DNA from: Candidatus Altimarinota bacterium
GTDB taxonomy: Bacteria; Patescibacteriota; Gracilibacteria; BD1-5; JAGOOR01
Length of the DNA: 61,896 nucleotides
Direction: 5' to 3'
NCBI GenBank assembly: GCA_023268615.1
Contig: JALQUC010000015.1
Span: forward strand, 1 to 61,896
Below, piece by piece: positions 35,081-45,639 of this stretch. The position numbers were made by a program, and so were the translations under genes. The notes beneath the pieces are model-generated. The model ran no database searches and was not told the origin of the DNA. It saw only the letters and a list, made by a program, of their open reading frames with translations. The first letter of the stretch is position 1. The number at the start of each line of letters is the position of its first letter.

Positions 35081-35953
35081 ATGTCTGATGTTCTGGTTGG
35101 TTTTATTGGTCAGGGCTTTATTGGTCGCAATCTCGCTGATGATTTTGAGCGCAGATGATACCGTATTTTTCGTTATTCAAAGAGACTTGATACACCAGAA
35201 AATCGTCAAAAACTCTCAGAATGTGATATTGTTTTTATTGGTGTGCCAACCCCGACCACTCCAGAGGGATTTAATTGCGATACGCTCCGTGAAGTGCTCT
35301 GACTCGTGGGAGTCGGTAAAACAGCCGTTATCAAATCCACCATGATGCCCGGGACTTGTGAGTTTCTCCAGGCTCTCTATCCTGACCGTTTTGTGTTTCA
35401 TTCGCCTGAGTTTCTCGCTGAAAAGACAGCTGCCTATGATGTAGCCAATCCTACCAGAAATATCATAGGTTATCCTCTCGATACCCCAGAATATCGTGAT
35501 CGAGCTCAGACTATCATGGATATACTGCCAGATGCGCCTGTGAACATCATCTGTACGGCCAGAGAAGCAGAATTTATCAAATACGGGAGCAATTCCTTCC
35601 TCTATCTCAAGGTTGTTTATGCAAATATCCTCGCTGATTTGGCAAAAAATGTCGGTGCGAATTGGGATGTCATCGCCCAGGGTATAGGTTCTGATCCGCG
35701 TATATGACCGAGTCATCTGCAAATCGTCCACACTTCATGAGTCGAGGGGGATATTCCAGGCAGATGAGCAGGAGGGCATTGTTTTATCAAGGATTTCGCA
35801 GGACTTGTCGAATATATCAAAAAATCTGGGACAGATCCTCTTGGCGAAGCGTTTCTCGCTGCAGCAGAACAAAAAAATATCAGACTTCTGATGGATTCCC
35901 ACAAAGACCCCAACCTTTTGACAGGGGTCTATGGTGAGCTCTCAAATTCATAG
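35081..35953 (+). CDS. UDP-glucose/GDP-mannose dehydrogenase family protein
   Basis: VGFIGQGFIGRNLADDF, DIVFIGVPTPTTPEGFN, FHSPEFLAEKTAAYD, PGR[G]AGGHCFIKDFAGL; recoded TGAs. Confidence 0.8.
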
Positions 35954-35995
35954 CTTTTTCTTGCAAAAATAGACGGAATAGGGTAGTATGATGGT

Positions 35996-37360
35996 ATGTC
36001 TTTTACCAATCACTCACCCTGGATAGAACAGATAGATCAGACGATTGAATTTCCTTCACTACAGAGCAATAAACGGTCTGAGGTCGTCGTTGTAGGAGGG
36101 GGTATCTCTGGTATTTCAACAGCATTTCAGATTTTGACTCACACAGAGCTCTCTGTGAGCCTGATTGAAGCCAAGAAAATCGCTCGTTGAGCCACTGGCC
36201 ATAATGCTGGACAGGTGGTCCTCTATTTCGAAAAACCATTTCAGGAAATAGTGAGAGAATATGGCCTAGAAAAGGCTATAGATGGTCAAAAAGCTCTTTT
36301 CCGAGGATTTGATATTCTCCAGGAAATGATGGAGAAGGTAGATATCCTCGAGCACCTAGAAATGTGTGAGGGTTTTATGGGTGTCAGATCTATGCATCAG
36401 CTCTCACTTCACCTCGAAAATAAATATCTGCGTGATACGGGTTGAGCCCAATTTGATGCTTTATTTGTCGATCAAAACTGGGAATACCGAGCAGATATAC
36501 CAGCGCGATTTCAGGATCTGATAACTTTTGTTGATGCAGCGTATATTTCTGAAAAACTCCAAACAAAAGAGTATTTTCCAGTTTTACTGACTTCAAAGAA
36601 GGCTTGTACCAACTCTGCATTTTTCTGCCAAAAAGCCGTGCAATACCTCCTCGCTGAATTTCCACATCGTTTCAATATCTATGAAAATTCACCAGTGACT
36701 GAGATTCGTTTTTGCCCTGATGCTGACAATCAGGTCTGGTCTGGATCCTCTAAAATAGATACTCAGGATGTTATCTTGTGTACAAATGGTTTTGAGCATT
36801 TTCATATTGTCGACCTGTGTAATCCTGACTCTCGTGAGCGTGATCGTGAATTTCATAAAAATGTTCATGGACTCGTGGGATATATGGCATGATTTTATGC
36901 TGATCATGGTCGTCCGAGCGCGATTAGTTATTACCCTGATCCAGCACCAATTGACTGGCAATCTGAACAGTATTTCTATGTCACTCGCAGGACAACCGTT
37001 GTAGATGATAGTAAAAAAAGTCTCGTGTGTGTCGGAGGTCCAGACAGTCTCGTCCCACATGATGTTCCCTATGATGAGACAACACACGACCCCAAGGAAG
37101 CATACCAGGAAATCCGCACTTTTCTCAAGCAATATCGCACTGAGAAAATCCCCAAAGAATTCGATTATAAATGGCACGGACTCATGGGATACACACATAC
37201 GGGAATCAGGTATATAGGGCAAGACCCAAACACACATCACCTCTGGTATAATCTCGGATGTAATGGTGTAGGTATCGTATGATCTGCGTATGGTGGATGG
37301 AAAATAGCAAAAATTCTCTCAGGAACTTCTTTTGCAGCGAGCATATTTGATCCTCGGTAG
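35996..37360 (+). CDS. FAD-dependent oxidoreductase (DAO family)
   Basis: EVVVVGGGISGISTAFQIL...LIEAKKIAR[G]ATGHNAGQV...LGCNGVGIV[G]SAYGGWKIAKILSG. Confidence 0.82.
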
Positions 37361-37452
37361 AGCATTCTCAGAAACATACAAAAAACAGAAACAGAGAATA
37401 GAAACACAGAGGATTTATTTGTCCGGATATTAGAAATGAGTATTATCTCTTT

Positions 37453-38547
37453 ATGTCTCAGAAAAAAGTTCTTGTCTGACTCTCTGGTGGAGTGGATTCC
37501 GCTGTTTCTGCCTATCTCCTCAAGGAACAGGGGTATGAGGTAAGTGCTGGATTTATGATTAATTATCTGACAGAGGATGACAGCTGTCCGACACGAGTCG
37601 ATATGGCTGTTGCAAGAGAAGTCGCAGCGTATCTGGATATACCGTTTTTTACTTTTGATTTCATAGAGGAATATGAGAAAAGAGTCTTGAACTATATATT
37701 TGAATGATATAAACAATGACTCACGCCCAATCCTGATGTATTTTGTAATACTTGGGTCAAATTTGATCTCTTTCGAGAAGAAGCGATTTCTTATGGGTAT
37801 GATTTTGTTGCAACCGGGCACTATGCACAAATAAGAATGAATAATGAAGAATGAATAATGAATAATGGTGGATTGCAATTATTACGGGGAGTTGATCCAG
37901 AAAAAGATCAGAGCTATTTCCTCTCTGCGCTCTCTCGTGAACAACTCTCTCAAGCTATGTTTCCGATTGGTCATCTGCCAAAGTCAGAAGTGAGAGATAT
38001 TGCGAGAAAAGCAGGCCTTCCAAATGCTGAGAGGAAAGATTCACAGGGATTGTGTTTTGTTGGAAAAGTGAATTTCTGAGATTTTCTCAAGGCGCATATT
38101 CCTGCTCAAAAAGGTGAAATACGAGACACTTCAGGTCGTGTGATTGGTGAACACGATGGAGCATTTCAATATACCATTGGTCAGCGAAAGGGGATAGCTG
38201 TTGGTGGTGGTCCTGCCCTTTTTGTCCTCGAAAAAGATGTCGTCAATAATATCATCATTGTCTGAACCGAAGACGATGAGCGACTCTTTAGAAAATCGTG
38301 TACCCTCGCTCAGATGAACTGGCTCACTGATGTCCCACTTCCTCTCGAGTGTGAAGCTCAAATACGGTACCGACAGGCTCCGCAGAGCTGCCTGATAACA
38401 ATGAATAATGACGAATGAATAATGACGAATGAAGGAATTGATCTTCATGTCGCTTTTGATACACCACAACGAGCCATTACTCCGGGGCAAGTGTGTGCTC
38501 TCTATGATGGTGATAGAGTTCTCGGGAGTGGAATAATCACCCTATAG
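37453..38547 (+). CDS. mnmA: tRNA-specific 2-thiouridylase MnmA
   Basis: MSQKKVLV[G][48 protein letters not shown][G][27 protein letters not shown]. Confidence 0.95.
37834..37873. repeat. Period-7 repeat inside mnmA (site 1)
   Basis: AAGAATGAATAATGAAGAATGAATAATGAATAATGGTGGA, coding RMNNEE[G]IMNNGG. Confidence 0.85.
38398..38436. repeat. Period-7 repeat inside mnmA (site 2)
   Basis: ACAATGAATAATGACGAATGAATAATGACGAATGAAGGAA, coding TMNNDE[G]IMTNEG. Confidence 0.85.
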
Positions 38548-38907
38548 TTTTGTATTTTTCTCTACCCTGCAAGTCCTCCTAGAAGACACAAGCCGATATA
38601 TTATATTTCCTATAGTTCTCAGGGGTGGTATGTTTCCTATATATCAGTACCACGAAAATAATTGTGATTGTTTCATGCATTCTACAAAACCTGCATATCC
38701 AATGAAGTTTTTCTTATCACGAGATATGATCCATGCATTTTCCTCTTGTGAGAGTTGTTGGATTTTTTCTGGTGCACTTGGGAGTCACTGATAATTTGTA
38801 TTTTGAAGTGCTCCATATTTCTGGAGAAAACCTATCCAGCGACGACAGAGAGTACACTCATCATCATAGTAGATGATGATAGAATCAGAGAGTTTTTCTT
38901 TTGGCAT
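38542..38907 (-). CDS. DCC-family (DUF393) thiol-disulfide oxidoreductase-like protein
   Basis: [40 protein letters not shown][G][12 protein letters not shown] at 38542. Confidence 0.75.
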
Positions 38908-39007
38908 ACTGAGAGCATATATGGAGAGGTATCAATGTCCAAGGGCACTTACTTGTATTTTGTTATTCTTTTGCTATGATTTCTCTATATTTCTTAGTAT
39001 TTTTCAT

Positions 39008-39418
39008 ATGTCATTTATTGATGAATTCAAATCATTTGCTATGCGTGGTAATGTCGTCGACCTCGCTGTTTGAGTCGTTATTGGAAGTGCTTTTGGCAAG
39101 ATTGTGAGCTCACTCGTTGCTGATGTGATCATGCCTGTGATATCGTTTTTGACAGGAGGCATCGATTTTACGAATTATAAATTTGTTATCAAAGAAGCCG
39201 TTGAAGAAGTCCCAGGACTTCAAAAAGCTGTTCCATGAATATCTCTCAATTGGGGGAGCTTCGTCCAGGCATCTATAGATTTCTTTATTATCGCATTTTG
39301 TATTTTTCTCGTGGTCAAGGCTATGGCAAAGATAAAAAAACCAGAACCAGAAGATCCAAAAGGTCCTACGCAAGAACAATTACTTGCGGAGATTCGGGAT
39401 TTGTTGAAGAAAAACTAA
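39008..39418 (+). CDS. mscL: Large-conductance mechanosensitive channel
   Basis: [21 protein letters not shown][G][32 protein letters not shown]. Confidence 0.95.
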
Positions 39419-40614
39419 ATTACAAATTCTCCACCACGGTAAATCACGACTTCACTTCCATCCTGGAGTGTGGCAGTGACTGTGCGATCCGTCGTGCTCA
39501 TCATATCTGTATGGATGACACTGTCATTGTAGCCGAGACGAGTCCACTCCTCATCTGTCGTATTTGCCACATCACCGGTGTAGGCGTCTTTGTATGCCAT
39601 TCCGAGAGCGATATGAGTATTACCAAATGGTCCTCCGACATTTTCATCATACAGTGTTTCTCCCATAAATTTTGTAATACGAGACAGTCTCCTGTCTGTG
39701 AGAGAAAATTCACCAGCCTTATCTGCATCTTTCTGGGCAATCATTTCTTTGAGCAGTGATTCGTTTTCAGTCGCTGTTGCATTGACCACGAGTCCGTCTT
39801 TGAATTCTAGTTTGATTCATCGGATGATGTTACTCTGGTAGGAGAGCGGCATATTGTAGCGTATCCAGCCATCTGTTCCTCTCCAATCTGGACTGGTGAA
39901 GACTTCAAAGCTTGGGATATTTCTCCCACTTCCTCCGAGCCATTTTCTCTTTTCTCCGATTTTTACTTTCAGATCAACATCTTCACCCACAACATGCACC
40001 CATTCTATATTCATAGCAGTGAGTTTACCCGTGAGTGTGGTGAGCATGGCTTCTGTTTCTTGCCATCGCTTGATTGGCTCGTCATTATCGAGATAGCAGG
40101 CATTGATGATTTCTCCCCAGTATTCCTCGAGAGACATACCGGCAAATGATGCCATAGCCTCAGTGCCATAGAGCCCGAGAGTCCAGGTAAATTTTCCTTC
40201 ATTTTCCTTTTTCTGCATCGCTTCACGATATGGCTTTATCGTCTTGAATCGGTTCATCACTTTTGTTCCATCGATACCTGCGAGTTCGTATTTCTCGTGT
40301 TCTGCTATCATGTAGAGTCGATGATCACAGTCCTCGACAGTGCCGAGAAGTCGTCTCATCGGACGGTAGTCTATCTGCTCATCATTTGCGAGGTGAAAAA
40401 AACTTCTCTGCAAACCGTCAGGAATGATATCGACGATAGGATGTCCACCAGACTTCAATACAGCATCGTGGAGAGGCTGGAGCATTGGTCGTGCACATTC
40501 TGGTACACAGAGGAGGACGACTTCTCCTGGCTTGATACCTGCACCGCCACCGAGGGCGAAATTGATGAGGACATCGGCGTAGCGTTCTAATATTTTGGTA
40601 TTTGGTGTAAACAT
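39415..40614 (-). CDS. M29-family (thermophilic) aminopeptidase
   Basis: TNTKILERYADVLINFALGGGAGIKPGEVVLL...NIEWVHVVGEDVDLKVKIGEKRKWLGGSGRNIPSFEVFTSPDWRGTDGWIRYNMPL...GGPFGNTHIALGMAYKDAY; TGA joins IIR[G]IKLEFKDG. Confidence 0.87.
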
Positions 40615-40646
40615 AATGAAAAATTAATAATGAATAATTGATGAAT

Positions 40647-41399
40647 TTATCAGATTTTTTCTAGGAGCTCAGGGGCTACTTTATTTTTTCCAGGAAGCGT
40701 ATTGTAGATGGAATAATTTTTTCATTCTTCACGAGGGATTTTATCGAGCTTCGTTTTGCTGATTCTTTTCGATTCCTCTATTATTTCCTTGAGCCCACAA
40801 TCGTCTGAGAGGAGCATAGCATTTGCGAGTATATTTGTAATTGGGCGACTGAGAAATATTTTTCCCTCACGCATTCTGTATGCGGGTAATACGCCTAGAT
40901 GATAGACACCTTCTTTGTAGTCTGTGTATTCTTCTGTGTCTTCTTCTCCGTCAAAACTATAGGCATAATCTGTCGCTGTTTTTTTTGTCTGCGAGCGAAG
41001 TCTTGTGACTTTTTCACGCTGGTAGAGGAGTATGTCTTTGTATGTTTTTTCATCCCAAAAATGACACTCAACCGTTATTCACTTGACGAGAAATGAGATA
41101 CTGAATTGTTGAAATACTGCGTCTGTGAATCATTTTGCTATCCTATCAGTATTATATTTCTGGAAGTATTTCGAGGAGAAAAGTTTTGGGAAAAAAGTTG
41201 GTGTCACGAGGAATTGGAGGTCAATATCTGAGTCAGGAGTGATGCTATAATCCTGACCGTATGACATAGATCCAGTGAGTATGACAGCACTCCCAAACTG
41301 TGTGATTTCTGGAATCAGTCACTCTATGATTTTGATTCTTTTTGTCGTTTCGGTTTGTGCGATTCGCGGTTTCGGAGGTGTGAAATCTTTATCGAGCAT
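40647..41399 (-). CDS. Nucleotidyltransferase-fold protein
   Basis: ITQFGSAVILTGSMSYGQDYSITPDSDIDLQFLVTPTFF: GS...D.D(I)D motif; 3'-terminal TGA then TAA. Confidence 0.65.
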
Positions 41400-41500
41400 G
41401 GCTTGATTATAGAACAAAATACAAAATTCAAAGCCTAAAATTGGGGATTTACACCCGATTTTTTTTTGACTTACGAAAGTGTTTGCCTAGTATTTCATCT

Positions 41501-42067
41501 ATGATAAAAACAAAAACTACTACAAAAAAGAGCCCTGCTAAAAAGGCTCCAAAAACATCTGCTCCAAAAAAGATAGCAGAGAAAAAGACTACTCCAGTCT
41601 CTCAGAAGGCTGCAACAACTCCAAAGAAAACAGCTCCAAAAAAATCTCCAGTCAAAAAAGTAGCTGCTAAAGTCGTAGAGCCAGTGGTAGAAAAAACCAC
41701 ACCTGTTGTCAAAAAATCTACACCATCTGGAGGGAAAGAAGGAGTCAAAATGCTTGGTATACTCCACCTCGCAGGAAATCTCCTCTCAGGTGGAACACTT
41801 GGTCTCATCCTTGTCGTTCTCTACTATTTCATTCAGAAAAATAAGCTCTCGACACTCGAAAAAGAAACTTGTTTTGAGATTATTAATTTCAATCTGAGCT
41901 TTATTATTTACGCATTTACAGCGTCAATCCTCATCATACTCATCATCGGTATCCTCTTGGTTCCTATCGTTTTGATTACCTGGCTCGTCCTCATGATAGT
42001 CGGATTTATCAAGCATCTCTCAGGTGAAAATTATAAATATCCATTTATAATTCGCTTCGTGTCATAA
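41501..42067 (+). CDS. Lys/Ala/Pro-rich (histone H1-like) tail fused to a DUF4870-like membrane domain
   Basis: MIKTKTTTKKSPAKKAPKTSAPKKIAEKKTTPVSQKAATTPKKTAPKKSPVKKVAAK... then LGLILVVLYYFIQKNK...CFEIINFNLSFIIYAF...LITWLVLMIVGFIKHLSGENYKYPF. Confidence 0.75.
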   Translation: MIKTKTTTKKSPAKKAPKTSAPKKIAEKKTTPVSQKAATTPKKTAPKKSPVKKVAAKVVEPVVEKTTPVVKKSTPSGGKEGVKMLGILHLAGNLLSGGTLGLILVVLYYFIQKNKLSTLEKETCFEIINFNLSFIIYAFTASILIILIIGILLVPIVLITWLVLMIVGFIKHLSGENYKYPFIIRFVS

Positions 42068-42110
42068 TTTAGGGTTGCCTTTTTCGGAAAATCTCTACTA
42101 TTCCTCTCGT

Positions 42111-42185
42111 GCCAATGTAGCTCAGCGGTAGAGCACAGGACTCATAACCCTGTGGTCGGCGGTTCGACTCCACCCATTGGCACCA
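42111..42185 (+). tRNA. tRNA-CAT (elongator Met or Ile2)
   Basis: gccaatg-ta-gctc...ctCATaa...ggcggttcgactccacc cattggc a CCA. Confidence 0.9.
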
Positions 42186-42288
42186 TTTTCGTAAACGAAA
42201 ATAGAAGAAGAAAAAGTAAAAGAAAAACAGAGGATTTTTTCTTAGAAAATTGACTTTGTCTAATTTTTCATACAGTATAAGGACATAT

Positions 42289-42363
42289 CGCGGGGTAGAG
42301 CAGTGGTAGCTCGTCAGGCTCATAATCTGAAGGTCGGTGGTTCGATCCCACCCCCCGCCACCA
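42289..42363 (+). tRNA. Initiator tRNA-fMet (CAT)
   Basis: cgcgggg...ctCATaa...ccccgcc a CCA; unpaired position 1:72 (C.C) typical of bacterial initiators. Confidence 0.9.
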
Positions 42364-42373
42364 AAGAAACATA

Positions 42374-42404
42374 AAAAAGACTTCCAAAAAAGGAGTCTTT
42401 TTAT
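42374..42404 (+). terminator. Terminator after the tRNA pair
   Basis: AAAAAGACTTCCaaaaaaGGAGTCTTTTTATTTT. Confidence 0.75.
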
Positions 42405-42437
42405 TTTAATTCGTAAGAAAATACCTAGAATTACTTT

Positions 42438-44738
42438 ATGACTTTTCAAGAACAATTAGATGTTGTCGTTCGAGACTATTGATATTTAAATGAAAAAGCT
42501 TCTTATTACGAAGATTTTCAGGCTTCTTTTGTAGCAAATGTAAGAGAAAATACACCTATCTTGCTTTCTAAAATTACTGAATTAAAAGATCAGATGTGAA
42601 TGTGGTCTTTTGTTGATTTTGTGCAAGAAAAACTTGAATCAAAGGTTATTTCTGATGAGTTTTATTCTGTTATTCGTGACTGGTCTCACAATATTCTTCT
42701 TGACCCAGCAACGGGGAAAGAAGTTAGAACTCATATTATTGATGTATTTTTCTTTATAGAATCAGATAAAAGAGTTATAAAGGAGGCAGTATGAATTATC
42801 TTAAAAAATTACCAGAGGTATGTTATTTTGGAACGATTAACAGTACGCTTAAAGGAAAAAGAACACCTTTTCCCTGAAGAGTTTGTAAAAAGTTTACTTG
42901 AGACGCTCAATGTTGATAGGGAGCGTTTTATAGGCATTACTTGGCTAAAAGAGTTATTTTGACTCCTGGCCAAGTCCGAATACTTATCTTTATTTATTGA
43001 AAAAATACAAAAACCAGAGTATAAAACGGCTTTAGAAGAATTTGTAGATATGTGAGAGACTTCCTCAAATGAGTTTTTCTCTTCTGTTCCAAAAGATTCT
43101 CGAAATATTGTTTTGGACTTTTTACTCAACCTTTTTCAGCCATATTCATCTGATGATATGCGCTCTATACTCTTTGATTCTTTGGTTGGTCATTCAATTT
43201 GAGAGTTTCGAAATCGGGCACTTGAATTTATCGTGGAAAATACTGATTCGTTAGTTGATTTTTTGTGAGAAGTTTTGAGTCATTATATTTGGGATTTATA
43301 TCCCTTTGTATCAAAATATATATCTCCATCAGATGTAGCAAAGCTACCGAAGTATATTGAAATGCAAAAGATTTTTTGGCTCTATGAGGCATCTCTTCAG
43401 CAGACACAGAGAGAAGATCTTCAAATACTTAAAATTGCCTTTTTTGAGCTCCCTGGATTTGAAGAAAAGATGATAGAGATAGAGCAAGCTCGGAAAGAAA
43501 ATGATGAAAAGTTCAAAGAATCCCAGAGACAGAGAGACAAGGAAATAAAAGCTCAAATTGAACATGCATCTACAAATATACCAGAGAACCAGATTAATCC
43601 TGGATTGATAGACCTCTTTGAGCGGTATAAAAATTCTAATGATGTTGACTGAAATCCATATTTTTCTGAGCAAAAGAAGCAAGTTGTAAAACAATTTTTA
43701 GATACATTTTTTTCGTGGAATCTCTTTCCTGTAAATTCTCTTGAAGTCGAAGAAATACAAAACCAAGATGGAAATAAGCAACACAGAGGATGACCTTGGT
43801 ATGCTCATGGCTTTTTCTCCCTAGCTGTTCGTATATCAAAAGAAGATTTTTGATTTGACCCTATACCTCAGATAAAAAAAGAGTCACTTATTAATGCTCT
43901 CCCTCTCTTGTATTCTGATGATTTAGATAAATTCATTTTCCCACACCTCAAGACTATTACTGCTAAACAAGCCAATATAATTTTAAGCTTTTATGATGGA
44001 AGCAGAAAAGATGATTTGATGTATTTCTGGTCTGGTCAGAATTTCTTTCCAATTATTGAAAAATACAAAAAAACTCTCGTCTCTAAAACAGTAATAGATC
44101 ATTTTCGTAGGACCCTTCAGTACTGGATTGAAAACGATAGGCTGTATGAATGGAATCGTTCAGAGGCAGTGCGTAAAATAGGCGAAAAAGATACTGTAAA
44201 TGAGGAAATTCTTAATTATCTTGCTGATTTATTCGAAAGAGAAAAGCATATTTTGCCAGAAAATGTTTTGGCAAATTTTTCTCGGGAATTATCATACCTT
44301 ATTGCTGTCAATCAGGTGCTCATAGAGCACGGTGACAATAAAGCTATTCGGTGGCGTATAAATCAGATAAAAGATGCCAAGATTGCTATGCGTGATCCGT
44401 GGGCTAATTTTAGCTGAAAATATGCTCGTTCTATAGGAGATTTGGAGGATGAGCTCACGCACTCAGAGAGATCTTTTATTAACGCCTTAAAGAATATAAA
44501 TCTAGAAAAATATAAGACAGAAATAATCGAATTAGTTGATGTAGTTTTTATGCTTATTGATAAAGATGAAGAGCTTTATTCGATATTTTGAAGATATGTT
44601 TTGGCATGAATTAAGAATATTATTGAAAATAGTTCTCACAATAAAGAAATATTAGAAACTTTAAAAAAATTGATGAGTCATTATCCAGACAAAGTAAAAC
44701 ATGTAGGGAGCTATTATTTATTTAATACAAATAGATAG
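42438..44738 (+). CDS. Large alpha-helical protein of unknown function (~766 aa), first gene of TOPRIM cassette
   Basis: Single frame from ATG 42438 to TAG 44738 interrupted only by TGAs (e.g. EEFVDM[G]ETSS, QHRG[G]PWYAHGFFSLAVRISKEDF[G]FDPI); HEAT-like helical composition; no Walker A seen. Confidence 0.75.
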
Positions 44739-44739
44739 T

Positions 44740-45594
44740 ATGCACTCTAAAAAACTAATGCCAAAAAGAAAAATTGTTTCTCCAGATTCTTCTTGAGCAT
44801 CTGAAATTAAAGAGCTCAAAGAGAAACTTAACTTAGCACAAGAAGAAATAAAGAGATTAGAAAAATATAAAAAATATAGATGTATACTTTGCGTTGAAGG
44901 AAAAAATGACCTTAGACATATTTCTGAAGCTTGGAATTCTTTGAGACCAGGTCAAGATATGCCATTTTTTATTAAAGAGTGAAGAAGGGAATGAGGTGGA
45001 GCGAAGCAGGTTTATGAGAATGTTGTTGAATATAGTGATATAAATGATCCGTGTATTGCATTGTTTGACTTCGACCCAGAGTGATTTGAGCAATTTAATC
45101 ATCTAGTGACAACTTGGTCAAAAAAAGAAAAGATTGATTTGCTCAGAGATTATATGGAGATAGAAGGAGTATCATATCAACTTTTTTGGATTAGAAGTGG
45201 AAATAGGTATGCTTTTCTCTTGCCAGTTTTTCCGGAAATTAAGAGTCAAGTTATTAATGACTTAACTGACCCTAATAATCCTAGTGGTTTTGTTTGAGAA
45301 GAGTCTTTAGCTCCGTCAGTTGTGAGCAATGATTTAAAAAAAATTTCATTTGATGGTCGTCCTCAATTTATGATGGAGCATATGTATTTTGGTATTTCAG
45401 ATGTAATAAATTGATTTTATAAAGAAGTTAAAATATATAACTGAGGAACCTACTTTGGCCTTCCAGAGGGTAAATCAACTTTTTTATCAAAAATAATGGA
45501 AGTATTAGGTGAAGATCCGCAAGACAGAAAACGCTTGTTTAGAAATTTTGAACCGTTATTTCAAAAAATAGAAGAGATATTATCTTTATCTTAA
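44740..45594 (+). CDS. TOPRIM-domain protein (OLD-like), second gene of cassette
   Basis: RCILCVEGKNDLRHISEAW...CIALFDFDPE[G]FEQF: E...D and DxDxxG TOPRIM motifs; starts 1 nt after the preceding stop. Confidence 0.72.
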
Positions 45595-45639
45595 AAATTC
45601 TAATATATTTCTCTTCTATTTGTTGTTTTTTTGGTTTGA

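Noticed and set aside
42438-44738. Known ATPase partner (Gabija GajA/PARIS AriA type) for the TOPRIM gene
   Set aside because: No Walker A/B or ABC signature could be found in the recoded translation; left as unknown helical protein.
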